41,296 bases of DNA from DASXYG01 sp036502625 (GCA_036502625.1 DASXYG010000135.1:1-41296); one strand, 5' to 3'; shown: positions 1-7,204, counted from the stretch's first letter. A program made the numbers and translations. The notes: generated by a model not told the origin, from the sequence alone.

Positions 1-525
1 GACCTCGAAGCTGTCGCCGAGATCGTTGACCTCCTCGGCGCCCGCGTCCAGCACGGCCAGCAGCACGTCGTCCTCGGACAGGTCGCCCGCCATCGGCACG
101 ATCACGACGCCCTTGCGGTTGAACATGTACGACACCGAGCCCGGGTCGGCCATGTTGCCGCCGTTGCGGGTCATGGCGGTGCGGACCTCGCCCGCGGCAC
201 GGTTGCGGTTGTCGGTGAGGCATTCGATCAGCAGTGCCACGCCGTTGGGGCCGTAACCCTCGTACATGATCGTCTGCCAGTCGGCGCCGCCCGCTTCCTC
301 ACCGGCGCCGCGCTTGCGGGCCCGCTCCACGTTGTCCGCGGGCACGGACGTCCGCCGCGCCTTCTGGATCGCGTCGTACAGCGTCGGGTTGCCGTCCGGG
401 TCGCCGCCACCGGTTCGCGCCGCGACCTCGATGTTCTTGACCAGCTTCGCGAAGAGCTTGCCGCGCTTGGCATCGATAGCGGCCTTCTTGTGTTTCGTGG
501 TCGCCCACTTGGAGTGGCCGCTCAT
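1..525 (-). CDS. YebC/PmpR-family protein, second copy (3' end cut by window edge)
   Basis: First 175 residues of a YebC/TACO1-family protein (full length about 250), running off the left edge. The ATG at 525 follows GGAGGAG at ideal spacing and begins MSGHSKWATTKHKK, the family hallmark, followed by the conserved NPTLYDAIQKA and TDNRNRAA segments. Family members have been described as DNA-binding regulators and, in some bacteria, as factors that relieve ribosome stalling; which role applies here is not visible. It is the second gene of a minus-strand pair with the pdxT copy 60 bp upstream. A complete homologue lies at 3507-4259; by eye about four-fifths of residues match, but synonymous codons differ throughout, for example the Arg-Thr pair is CGC-ACC here and CGT-ACG there. 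It is therefore an old paralogue or an acquired copy. The truncation comes from the window edge and is not evidence of decay. Confidence 0.93.
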   Translation of the reverse strand, partial: MSGHSKWATTKHKKAAIDAKRGKLFAKLVKNIEVAARTGGGDPDGNPTLYDAIQKARRTSVPADNVERARKRGAGEEAGGADWQTIMYEGYGPNGVALLIECLTDNRNRAAGEVRTAMTRNGGNMADPGSVSYMFNRKGVVIVPMAGDLSEDDVLLAVLDAGAEEVNDLGDSFEV

Positions 526-585
526 CTCTCCTCCATCTGTTCCGCGTCCGCCCGGTCCTCACGCCCCGGACGCCGCCATTGCTGC

Positions 586-1230
586 TCAGGCTTCCCGCAC
601 GAGCTCGACGAACAACCGGTGCACGCGCTCGTCCCCGGTGATCTCCGGGTGGAACGCGGTGGCCAGCACCACCCCCTGCCGGACGGCGACGATCCTAGCC
701 GCCGGCTCACCGCCCGCCGGGTCCTCGGGCACCAGCCCGGCCGGGACGGTGGCCAGCACCTCGACCCCCGCACCCGCCTTCTCGACCCAGGGGGCGCGGA
801 TGAACACGGCGTGCACCGGCCCGCCTGCCACCCCGGCGAAGTCCAGGTCCACCTCGAACGAGTCGACCTGCCTGCCGAACGCGTTGCGCCGGACGACCAC
901 GTCGAGCCCGCCGAGCTGCTGCTGGTCCGGGCGCCCGTCGAGCGCCTGGCGGGCCAGCAGGATCATCCCGGCGCACGAGCCGAAGACGGGCATCTCGTCG
1001 GCGATCCGCGCGCGCAGCGGCTCCAGCAGCTCGAAGCTCTCCAGCAGCCGCGACATCGTGGTGGACTCGCCGCCGGGCAGCACCAGTCCGTCCACTTCGG
1101 ACAGCTCGGCGGCGCGGCGGACCGGGACGGCCCGCGCGCCGGCGCGCTGCAGCATCGCGACGTGCTCGCGCACGGCACCCTGCAGGGCGAGCACGCCGAC
1201 CACCGGCCGCGCTCCCGAAGCTGTCGTCAC
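586..1230 (-). CDS. pdxT: PdxT glutaminase subunit of PLP synthase, second copy
   Basis: Class I glutamine amidotransferase (214 aa) that releases ammonia from glutamine for PdxS in PLP synthesis. The chosen GTG at 1230 sits just after GGGAGG and gives VTTASGARPVVGVLALQG at the N-terminus; reading further upstream only adds a non-conserved low-complexity tail. Family landmarks are present: GGESTTM (oxyanion strand), the nucleophile Cys in GSCAGM, VRRNAFGRQVDSFE, and the His/Glu pair in AFHPEIT. A TAAGCT -10 (1257-1262, minus) suggests its own promoter. It pairs with the partial yebC downstream, and the complete set pdxS, pdxT-yebC faces away on the other strand. It is only moderately similar to the other PdxT (roughly three-fifths by eye) and carries a short insertion near VPAGLVPEDPAGG. 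All catalytic residues are kept, so it is probably functional; whether it docks on the same PdxS is unknown. Confidence 0.93.
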   Translation of the reverse strand: MTTASGARPVVGVLALQGAVREHVAMLQRAGARAVPVRRAAELSEVDGLVLPGGESTTMSRLLESFELLEPLRARIADEMPVFGSCAGMILLARQALDGRPDQQQLGGLDVVVRRNAFGRQVDSFEVDLDFAGVAGGPVHAVFIRAPWVEKAGAGVEVLATVPAGLVPEDPAGGEPAARIVAVRQGVVLATAFHPEITGDERVHRLFVELVREA

Positions 1231-1381
1231 CCGACCTCCCGAAAAACGTTCCGCCCAGCTTAGGGGGACGGTCCCCGGGCCGTCCCGCCAGGTCAGAACG
1301 CCGGACGGCGAGGCCGCCGCGCCGTCACCCGCACGAGCGGCGATCGGGACGGCTCGAAGGCACCGGACCCGCATCACCGGC

Positions 1382-1399
1382 GAAGTGGACTGCCGAGAT
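1382..1399 (+). promoter_or_regulatory. Candidate PdxR (MocR-type) operator, distal site
   Basis: AAGTGGACTGCCGAGAT occurs here and again, identically, 224 bp downstream. The AAGTGGACT core resembles the PdxR motif I recall for Corynebacterium glutamicum pdxST (AAAGTGG followed by A/T and CTA). This copy lies about 120 bp upstream of the -10 of the minus-strand pdxT, so it could serve that gene. No pdxR gene is in the window. Confidence 0.5.
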
Positions 1400-1605
1400 C
1401 GCCGCCGAGTGGCCACCCGTGGGGTGATCTTCCGGCCGGGCCGGCCGGGCACCACCGCCCGGACGGGCCGTCGAAAGCGACCTGGCGAACGCCCTGCCTA
1501 CAGTTTACGCCGCTGGTGACAACGCTGGTCAGCGCCGTTTCCGCCGGAAGTGACGCGACCGACACCGGGCGACGGGCCAGGGATCCCCAGGTCGGGACGA
1601 CCACG

Positions 1606-1655
1606 AAAGTGGACTGCCGAGATACCCGTCCACTGGCCTGCCTCAGCGGTCCACC
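1606..1655 (+). promoter_or_regulatory. Candidate PdxR operator cluster upstream of pdxS
   Basis: AAAGTGGACTGCC begins at 1606. An inverted partner GTCCACT lies at 1628-1634, forming AGTGGAC-N13-GTCCACT, and another GTCCAC is at 1649-1654, 21 bp (two helical turns) further on. This clusters binding half-sites just upstream of the likely pdxS -10 (TACCCT, 1663-1668), where an activator of the MocR type would be expected. The repeats are seen directly; the regulator is inferred. Confidence 0.6.
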
Positions 1656-1706
1656 TCGGACCTACCCTCGAAGGTGTCCAGCGAGTTTCGCGAGAAAGGC
1701 CCCGAG

Positions 1707-2621
1707 TTGTCCGAGCAGCAGCCCAGCCCCGCACCCCAGTCCGCCACCGGCACCGCCAAGGTGAAGCGCGGCATGGCGGAGATGCTCAAGGGCGGCGTGA
1801 TCATGGACGTGGTCACCGCCGAGCAGGCCAAGATCGCCGAGGACGCCGGCGCGGTCGCGGTGATGGCGCTCGAGCGCGTGCCCGCCGACATCCGCGCGCA
1901 GGGCGGCGTCGCGCGGATGAGCGACCCGGACCTGATCGACGGCATCATCGAGACCGTCTCGATCCCGGTGATGGCCAAGGCCCGCATCGGCCACTTCGTC
2001 GAGGCGCAGGTGCTCCAGTCGCTCGGCGTCGACTACATCGACGAGTCCGAGGTGCTCACCCCCGCGGACTACGCCAACCACATCGACAAGTGGGCGTTCA
2101 CCGTGCCCTTCGTCTGCGGGGCGACCAACCTGGGCGAGGCGCTGCGGCGGATCACCGAGGGCGCGGCGATGATCCGCTCCAAGGGCGAGGCCGGCACCGG
2201 CGACGTCTCCAACGCCACCACGCACATGCGCAAGATCCGCGGCGAGATCCGCAAGCTGGGCTCGCTGCCCGAGGACGAGCTGTTCGTCGCGGCCAAGGAG
2301 CTGCAGGCGCCGTACGAACTGGTGAAGGAGGTCGCGCAGCAGGGCAAGCTGCCGGTGGTGCTGTTCACCGCGGGCGGCATCGCGACCCCGGCCGACGCGG
2401 CGATGATGATGCAGCTCGGCGCCGAGGGCGTGTTCGTCGGCTCCGGCATCTTCAAGTCCGGCGACCCGGCCAAGCGCGCCGCCGCGATCGTCAAGGCCAC
2501 GACGTTCTACGACGACCCGGACGTCATCGCGAAGGTCTCCCGCGGCCTCGGCGAGCCCATGGTCGGCATCAACGTCGACACCCTCCCCGAGGACCAGCGG
2601 TACGCCGAGCGCGGCTGGTAG
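1707..2621 (+). CDS. pdxS: PdxS, pyridoxal 5'-phosphate synthase subunit
   Basis: Builds PLP from ribose 5-phosphate, glyceraldehyde 3-phosphate and ammonia supplied by PdxT; family members form a 12-mer of (beta/alpha)8 barrels in the cytosol. With the TTG start at 1707 (GAGAAAGG 7 nt upstream) the protein is 304 aa, the usual family size; GTG 1674 would add 11 residues. Catalytic residues are all present: Asp34 in GGVIMDV, the Schiff-base lysine Lys91 in MAKARIGH and the second lysine Lys159 in MIRSKGEAGTG, plus the phosphate-binding TAGGIATPADAA and GVFVGSGIFKS loops. A strong hairpin follows the stop codon, so pdxS seems transcribed apart from pdxT, which sits 274 bp downstream with its own -10. 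There is a single pdxS for two pdxT genes. Confidence 0.97.
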   Translation: MSEQQPSPAPQSATGTAKVKRGMAEMLKGGVIMDVVTAEQAKIAEDAGAVAVMALERVPADIRAQGGVARMSDPDLIDGIIETVSIPVMAKARIGHFVEAQVLQSLGVDYIDESEVLTPADYANHIDKWAFTVPFVCGATNLGEALRRITEGAAMIRSKGEAGTGDVSNATTHMRKIRGEIRKLGSLPEDELFVAAKELQAPYELVKEVAQQGKLPVVLFTAGGIATPADAAMMMQLGAEGVFVGSGIFKSGDPAKRAAAIVKATTFYDDPDVIAKVSRGLGEPMVGINVDTLPEDQRYAERGW

Positions 2622-2627
2622 GGCATT

Positions 2628-2658
2628 CGTACGGCCCGGCGCTCGGCCGGGCCGTACG
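2628..2658 (+). terminator. Hairpin terminator after pdxS
   Basis: Perfect 13-bp stem (CGTACGGCCCGGC at 2628-2640 pairing with 2646-2658) closing a 5-nt loop, starting 6 nt after the pdxS stop. There is no U-tract, as is usual for actinobacterial I-shaped terminators. Confidence 0.8.
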
Positions 2659-2855
2659 TCATTCCACCGGGGCGACGGGGGTCCAGCCGGGCCCGCCGGG
2701 ATCCCGCCATGGGGGGCCGACGATCACCGAGCGGCCGGTGCCCCCGTCGAACCCCCACACCGGGCGTTCCCGCGCGGTCGACCGCGGACTCCCGGCACGA
2801 ACGCCTCGGCGGCGCATCCGCACATGCGACCGATTCGCCCGCCGTACGAAGCGAC

Positions 2856-2890
2856 TAGGCTCGAAAGGACCCCGCCACCGTTTGAGAGGT
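2856..2890 (+). promoter_or_regulatory. Promoter -10 and ribosome binding site of pdxT-yebC
   Basis: TAGGCT (2856-2861) is a good actinobacterial -10 match; no convincing -35 lies 17 bp upstream. GAGAGGT (2884-2890) precedes the TTG start of pdxT by 5 nt and decides that start. Confidence 0.5.
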
Positions 2891-2895
2891 ACGCG

Positions 2896-3510
2896 TTGAC
2901 CACCGGAACCCGGCCCACCATCGGCGTGCTCGCCCTCCAGGGCGACGTCAAGGAGCACCTGCGCGCGCTCGAGGCCGGTGGCGCGGACGCGATCACCGTG
3001 CGCCGCCCGGCCGAGCTGGAACGCGTCGACGGGCTGGTCATCCCCGGCGGGGAGTCGACCACGATGTGGAAGCTCGCCGACGCCTTCGACCTCCTGGAGC
3101 CGCTGCGCAAACGCGTCGAGGGCGGCATGCCCGCGTACGGCTCGTGCGCCGGCATGATCATGCTCGCCGACCGCATCCGCGACGGCATGAACGGCCAGCA
3201 GACCATCGGCGGCATCGACATGGACGTACGCCGCAACGCGTTCGGCCGCCAGGTCGACTCCTTCGAGTCCGACGTGACGATCGACGGCGCCGGCGACGAC
3301 CCGTTCCACGCCGTGTTCATCCGTGCGCCCTGGGTGGAGGCCGTCGGCGGCGGCGTCACCGTTCTCGGCCGCGTCGAAGCGGGCCCGGCCGCCGGTAGGA
3401 TCGTCGCGGTCCGGCAGGATCGGCTCCTCGCGACGTCGTTCCACCCCGAGCTGACCGGTGACGCGCGCGTCCACCGGCTTTTCGTCGACATGGTGAAGGG
3501 AAATTCATGA
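2896..3510 (+). CDS. pdxT: PdxT glutaminase subunit of PLP synthase, main copy
   Basis: Class I glutamine amidotransferase of 204 aa, delivering ammonia to PdxS. The TTG start at 2896 has GAGAGGT at 5 nt. The nucleophile is Cys84 (GSCAGM), with the His183/Glu185 dyad in SFHPELT; GGESTTM at 51-57 and the VRRNAFGRQVDSFE segment that contacts PdxS are intact. The stop codon overlaps the yebC start (ATGA), so the two are translationally coupled, and this pdxT-yebC order is the common actinobacterial arrangement. It differs from the minus-strand PdxT by many substitutions and lacks the short VPEDPAGG insertion. As the copy co-oriented with pdxS and ruvC it is the likely ancestral gene. Confidence 0.96.
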   Translation: MTTGTRPTIGVLALQGDVKEHLRALEAGGADAITVRRPAELERVDGLVIPGGESTTMWKLADAFDLLEPLRKRVEGGMPAYGSCAGMIMLADRIRDGMNGQQTIGGIDMDVRRNAFGRQVDSFESDVTIDGAGDDPFHAVFIRAPWVEAVGGGVTVLGRVEAGPAAGRIVAVRQDRLLATSFHPELTGDARVHRLFVDMVKGNS

Positions 3511-4259
3511 GCGGCCACTCCAAGTGGGCGACCACGAAGCACAAGAAGGCCGTGGTCGACGCCAAGCGCGGCAAGCTCTTCGCGAAGCTGATCAAGGACG
3601 TCGAGGTGGCCGCGCGTGGCGGCGGTCCCGACCCGGCCGGTAACCCGACCCTCTACGACGCCATTCAGAAGGCGAAGAAGAACTCCGTCCCCGGCGACAA
3701 CATCGACCGCGCCGTCAAGCGCGGCGCCGGGCTCGAGGCGGGCGGCGCCAACTACGAGACGATCATGTACGAGGGCTACGGCCCCGGCGGCGTCGCGGTC
3801 CTCGTCGAGTGCCTGACGGACAACCGCAACCGCGCCGCGTCCGACGTCCGTACGGCCATGACCCGCAACGGCGGCAACATGGCCGACCCCGGCTCGGTCT
3901 CGTACCTCTTCAACCGCAAGGGCGTCGTGATCGTCCCGAAGGACGACCTCACCGAGGACGACGTGCTGGCCGCCGTGCTCGACGCGGGCGCCGAAGAGGT
4001 CAACGACCTCGGCGAGAACTACGAGGTCATCAGCGAGGCCGGCGACCTCGTCGGGGTCCGCGACGCCCTCCGCGCGGCGAAGATCGAGTACGACTCCGCC
4101 GAGGCCAACTTCCTCCCCACGATGAACGTCCCCCTCGACGAGGACAACGCCAAGAAGGTCTTCCGCCTCCTGGACATCCTCGACGACCAGGACGACGTCC
4201 AGAACGTCTACAGCAACGCCGACGTCAGCGACGAGATCCTGGAGAAGATCGAGGCGTAG
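3507..4259 (+). CDS. yebC: YebC/PmpR-family DNA-binding/translation factor, full-length copy
   Basis: Complete 250-aa YebC/TACO1 protein, with MSGHSKWATTKHKK at the N-terminus, TDNRNRAASDVRTAMTRNGG in the centre and an acidic C-terminal domain ending DEILEKIEA. ATG 3507 overlaps the pdxT stop by 4 nt. YebC lies next to ruvC in many bacteria; here it is separated from ruvC by two unrelated genes (4501-6548). Its last 22 codons and stop are repeated exactly 166 bp further on (4359-4427), outside any plausible gene. A diverged, partial second copy lies at 1-525 on the other strand. Confidence 0.95.
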   Translation: MSGHSKWATTKHKKAVVDAKRGKLFAKLIKDVEVAARGGGPDPAGNPTLYDAIQKAKKNSVPGDNIDRAVKRGAGLEAGGANYETIMYEGYGPGGVAVLVECLTDNRNRAASDVRTAMTRNGGNMADPGSVSYLFNRKGVVIVPKDDLTEDDVLAAVLDAGAEEVNDLGENYEVISEAGDLVGVRDALRAAKIEYDSAEANFLPTMNVPLDEDNAKKVFRLLDILDDQDDVQNVYSNADVSDEILEKIEA

Positions 4260-4261
4260 GG
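4193..4261 (+). repeat. Direct repeat, copy 1 (yebC 3' end)
   Basis: A 69-bp sequence covering the last codons, the stop codon and two following bases of yebC. It is identical to 4359-4427. Flanking bases differ on both sides. Confidence 0.97.
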
Positions 4262-4295
4262 GTCGTCAGCTTGCAGCTGCGAGAGATGTGAGCGG

Positions 4296-4325
4296 ACCCC
4301 CGGTCAGATACCGCGCGTCGGGGGT
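4296..4325 (+). terminator. Hairpin terminator after yebC
   Basis: ACCCCCG (4296-4302) pairs with CGGGGGT (4319-4325) across a 16-nt loop, 36 nt after the yebC stop and before the second copy of the yebC tail. Confidence 0.55.
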
Positions 4326-4358
4326 TCCGGGGAGGCTCGGCCCCCCGGGCGAGCACCG

Positions 4359-4427
4359 CGACGTCCAGAACGTCTACAGCAACGCCGACGTCAGCGACGA
4401 GATCCTGGAGAAGATCGAGGCGTAGGG
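4359..4427 (+). pseudogene. Displaced copy of yebC 3' tail
   Basis: Exact 69-bp duplicate of the yebC end, including its TAG, lying in the yebC-acetyltransferase gap after a terminator-like hairpin. The 97 bp between the copies are unrelated to yebC. No start or ribosome site precedes it, so it is a gene remnant. Its perfect identity implies a recent event or ongoing conversion. Confidence 0.9.
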
Positions 4428-4488
4428 CCTCACTCGTACGGTGGTCGGGGCGGGGGAAAACCGTTCGCGATCACCGTACGCGCGCGTC

Positions 4489-4500
4489 TAGCGTTGGCCC
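4489..4500 (+). promoter_or_regulatory. -10 element of a leaderless acetyltransferase transcript
   Basis: TAGCGT (4489-4494) ends 6 nt before the GTG start codon, which has no Shine-Dalgarno sequence; this spacing fits transcription starting at the start codon itself. Confidence 0.55.
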
Positions 4501-5670
4501 GTGCAGACCTGCGACCTCCTGCCCGCGGACCTCGACGACCTCCTCGACCTTGTCGTCCGCGCCTTCGGGGGCGTGACGGCCGAGCACACCGCGCGGCGGC
4601 GGCGCACCGCCGAGGCGCGCATCGCCGACGGCCGGTCCATCGGCGTCCGCGATGGCGGGCGGCTGATCGCCGCCGCCGCGATCATCGACATGGCGCAGTA
4701 CTGGCACGGCCGCGCGGTGCCGCTCGCCGGGGTCTCCAGCGTCGTGGTCGCGCCGGAGGACCGGGGGCGCGGCGCCGGGCCGCTGCTCATGAAGGCGGTG
4801 CTCGAACGGTCCGCCGCGCGCGGCCGGCCGCTGTCGATGCTGTTCCCGGCCACGTCCGCGGTCTACCGCAAGGTCGGCTACGAGACCGCGGGTCCGCTGA
4901 CGTCGTACATCTTCCCGGCCGCGCCGCTGCGCGCCCTCGCGCCGCGCGGCGGCCCGCAGGTGAGGCTGCGCCGGGTGGGCGCGGCCGACGCCGCCGAGGT
5001 GATCGGCGTCCTGAGCCGCGTCCACGCCGCCGGCGGCCACTGCGGCCCCACCGTGCGCCGGGCGGAGGAGGTCCAGTGGTGGCTGGCCGCCGACGACGTC
5101 TTCACCTACCTCGCCGACGACGGCCTGCTCGCCTACTCCTGGGCCGACGCCAACAACGCGATCGCGGTCGAATACCTCGCGGCCGGCTCGGAGGCCACGA
5201 TGCGCGCGCTGTGGGGCGTGGTCGCCTCCAACGGCTCGATCGTCGACTGGGTGTACGCACCGCTCGCCCCCGACGACCCGGTCTTCTGGCTGACCCGCGA
5301 CCCCGTGGCCATGCCCCGCGACGTCGAGCGCTGGATGCTGCGCGTCGTCGACGTCCCGTCCGCGATCGCCGCCCGCGGCTTCCCGCCCGGCGCCCGCGCC
5401 GAGACCGTCCTGACCGTCGCCGACCCGACCCTGCCCGGCAACGCCGGCACCTGGCGGCTCACCGTCGCCGACGGCACGGGCCGCGCGGACCCCGCCCCGT
5501 CCGAGCCGGGCGCCACCCGCCTCGACATCCGCGGCCTCGCCGCCCTCTACGCCGGCACCCCCGCCGAGACGCTCCGCCTGACGGGCCTGCTCACCGCCGG
5601 CGACCCGGCCACCGACGCCGCGCTCGGCGCCGCCTTCGCCTGCCGCGCGTTCACCCTCGACTCCTTCTGA
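4501..5670 (+). CDS. Eis-like GNAT N-acetyltransferase
   Basis: 389-aa protein with the Eis family layout: an N-terminal GNAT domain with the acetyl-CoA loop VVVAPEDRGRGAG near residues 81-93, a second degenerate GNAT fold, and a C-terminal SCP2-like domain. The stretch SAVYRKVGYETAG carries the tyrosine expected to act as general acid, and the chain ends in phenylalanine (TLDSF), as in mycobacterial Eis, whose C-terminal carboxylate takes part in catalysis. Family enzymes acetylate amines, including aminoglycosides at several positions; the natural substrate here is unknown. The GTG start is probably leaderless. The next gene, an esterase, follows after 14 bp, so the two are likely co-transcribed. 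Both interrupt the usual yebC-ruvC neighbourhood. Confidence 0.88.
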   Translation: MQTCDLLPADLDDLLDLVVRAFGGVTAEHTARRRRTAEARIADGRSIGVRDGGRLIAAAAIIDMAQYWHGRAVPLAGVSSVVVAPEDRGRGAGPLLMKAVLERSAARGRPLSMLFPATSAVYRKVGYETAGPLTSYIFPAAPLRALAPRGGPQVRLRRVGAADAAEVIGVLSRVHAAGGHCGPTVRRAEEVQWWLAADDVFTYLADDGLLAYSWADANNAIAVEYLAAGSEATMRALWGVVASNGSIVDWVYAPLAPDDPVFWLTRDPVAMPRDVERWMLRVVDVPSAIAARGFPPGARAETVLTVADPTLPGNAGTWRLTVADGTGRADPAPSEPGATRLDIRGLAALYAGTPAETLRLTGLLTAGDPATDAALGAAFACRAFTLDSF

Positions 5671-5684
5671 ACGGTGCCGCCGCG

Positions 5685-6548
5685 ATGACCACCACCCGCA
5701 TCCCCGCCACCGCCGACGACGCCGCGGCGGTCCAGGCCGCGTTCGCCACGCTGGCCGCGAACGCCCCGCCCGCGGACCCCGGCCCCGGCCCGGCGCAGCC
5801 CCGTACGGCGCCCGGCCGGTGGGTGGACGCCTCCGGCCGGTCCGCCACCGAGGCCGGGGCCGTCGTGTACGCGCACGGCGGCGGGTTCCGCCACACCGAG
5901 CCGGGGCTCGAGCTCCTGATGGCCCGGCGCCTGTCCGCGGCGGCGCGCCGCCCGGTCTTCGCCGTCGACTACCGGCTCACCCCCGCCCACCACTACCCGG
6001 CGCCCCTCGACGACGTCATGTCCGTCTACCGCGACCTCCTCGGCCAGGGCGTCCCCGCGTCCGGCATCCTCCTGTTCGGCGAGTCGGCGGGCGGCACCCT
6101 CGTCCTGTCCGCCCTGCTCGCCATGGCGCGCGACGGCCTCACGCCGCCCGCGGGCGCGGCCGCGGCCTGCCCGCTGACCGACCTCACGCTGTCCAGCCCG
6201 TCGCTGACGGACCCCGGCGGCCGCGACACCGCCGACCGGACCGTGCTCGCCGGGGCCACGGCGGACTACCTGAACGGCGCGCCGCCGGACCGCGCGCCGC
6301 AGTCGCCCCTGCACGGCGACCTCGCCGGGCTGCCGCCGCTCCTGCTGGCCGCGGGCGAGGCCGACGCCCTGGCCGACGACGCGCGCCGGTTCGCCGCCGC
6401 GTCGGAGGCGGCCGGCACCGCGACCGTCCTCGATCTGTACGCCGCCATGCCGCACGTCTTCCACATCGCCGGGCTCGGCCCCGAACCGCCGCGCGTCCCC
6501 GCCGAGTTCTGGCGCCGCTTCGCCGAGTGGGCCGCCGCACGCGGCTGA
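5685..6548 (+). CDS. HSL-family alpha/beta hydrolase (esterase)
   Basis: 287-aa hydrolase of the hormone-sensitive-lipase (family IV) type. It shows the oxyanion motif HGGG (YAHGGGF), the nucleophile elbow GESAGG, the acid in GEADALADD and the catalytic His near MPHVFH. No signal peptide or membrane segment, so probably cytosolic. ATG 5685 has only a weak ribosome site and lies 14 bp after the acetyltransferase stop, suggesting coupled expression. The same frame is open far upstream, but that is the shadow of the preceding gene. The substrate cannot be predicted; family members cleave short-chain esters. Confidence 0.85.
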   Translation: MTTTRIPATADDAAAVQAAFATLAANAPPADPGPGPAQPRTAPGRWVDASGRSATEAGAVVYAHGGGFRHTEPGLELLMARRLSAAARRPVFAVDYRLTPAHHYPAPLDDVMSVYRDLLGQGVPASGILLFGESAGGTLVLSALLAMARDGLTPPAGAAAACPLTDLTLSSPSLTDPGGRDTADRTVLAGATADYLNGAPPDRAPQSPLHGDLAGLPPLLLAAGEADALADDARRFAAASEAAGTATVLDLYAAMPHVFHIAGLGPEPPRVPAEFWRRFAEWAAARG

Positions 6549-6616
6549 CCGCCGTACGTACGTGCGCGATGCCCAACACGCCGGGCCGGGCGGCCGGTAG
6601 CGTCGTGCCGCGCCAC

Positions 6617-6622
6617 TAAGCT
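6617..6622 (+). promoter_or_regulatory. -10 element of the ruvCAB promoter
   Basis: TAAGCT, 54 bp upstream of ruvC and 6 bp before the SOS box, so that bound LexA would cover the transcription start. No clear -35. Confidence 0.5.
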
Positions 6623-6628
6623 CGCCTG

Positions 6629-6642
6629 CGAACATGTGTTCG
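6629..6642 (+). promoter_or_regulatory. LexA-binding SOS box upstream of ruvC
   Basis: CGAAC-ATGT-GTTCG, a perfect dyad matching the actinobacterial/Gram-positive LexA box (CGAAC-N4-GTTCG). It lies 28 bp upstream of the ruvC start. It implies damage-inducible expression of the whole ruvCAB operon, as known in other bacteria. Confidence 0.9.
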
Positions 6643-6670
6643 TGGCGCCGACGCGAAGGGTGGGGATCGG

Positions 6671-7204
6671 GTGCGCGTGCTGGGGGTCGATCCGGGGCTG
6701 ACCCGCTGCGGCGTCGGCGTGGTCGACGGCGCGCCCGGCAAGGCCCTGCGCATGGTGACCGTCGGCGTCATCCGCACCCCGGCGGACGACACCATCGCCG
6801 ACCGCCTGCTCGCCATCGCCGAGGGCCTCGACCGCTGGCTCGACGACACGACACCCGACGCCGTGGCCGTCGAGCGCGTCTTCAGCCAGCACAACGTCCG
6901 TACGGTCATGGGCACCGCCCAGGCGAGCGCGCTGGCCATCACCGCGGCCGCCCGCCGCGGCCTGCCCGTCGCGCTGCACACCCCGAGCGAGGTCAAGGCC
7001 GCCGTCACCGGCAACGGCCGCGCCGACAAGGCGCAGGTCACGGCGATGGTCACCCGGCTGCTGCGGCTCGACACCCCGCCGAAGCCCGCCGACGCCGCCG
7101 ACGCGCTCGCGCTGGCCATCTGCCACGTGTGGCGCGGCGGCGCCGCCGCCCGCCTCGAGGCCGCGCGGCTCGCGGCCAGGCCGACCCGAGGAGTCCCCCG
7201 ATGA
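6671..7204 (+). CDS. ruvC: RuvC Holliday junction resolvase
   Basis: 177-aa endonuclease that cuts Holliday junctions symmetrically during recombinational repair. The catalytic acids line up with the E. coli enzyme: Asp7 (VDPG), Glu68 (AVERVF), Asp141 and Asp144 (PADAADALA). GTG 6671 is preceded by GTGGGGAT. The stop overlaps the ruvA start (ATGA), and ruvA overlaps ruvB in the same way, so the three subunits are translated as a coupled set. The SOS box and -10 upstream put the operon under LexA control. Confidence 0.97.
   Translation: MRVLGVDPGLTRCGVGVVDGAPGKALRMVTVGVIRTPADDTIADRLLAIAEGLDRWLDDTTPDAVAVERVFSQHNVRTVMGTAQASALAITAAARRGLPVALHTPSEVKAAVTGNGRADKAQVTAMVTRLLRLDTPPKPADAADALALAICHVWRGGAAARLEAARLAARPTRGVPR

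Larger units (their letters stand above)
1231..1706. other. Gene-free divergent control region between pdxT(-) and pdxS(+)
   Basis: No plausible coding sequence on either strand. It holds the -10 TAAGCT for the minus-strand pdxT at 1257-1262, a 17-bp exact direct repeat (1383-1399 and 1607-1623), further half-sites up to 1655, and a TACCCT hexamer (1663-1668) that could be the pdxS -10. The codons between GTG 1674 and TTG 1707 are in frame with pdxS and may be a slightly longer N-terminus instead of leader. Confidence 0.7.

Noticed and set aside
586..1455. Longer pdxT with start near 1455 (289 aa)
   Set aside because: The additional 75 residues are not PdxT-like, have no ribosome site and would cover the -10 and one PdxR-like site.
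4193..4427. Active integrated element bounded by the two yebC tails
   Set aside because: Only 97 bp lie between the copies, with no integrase or other gene; at most it is a scar.
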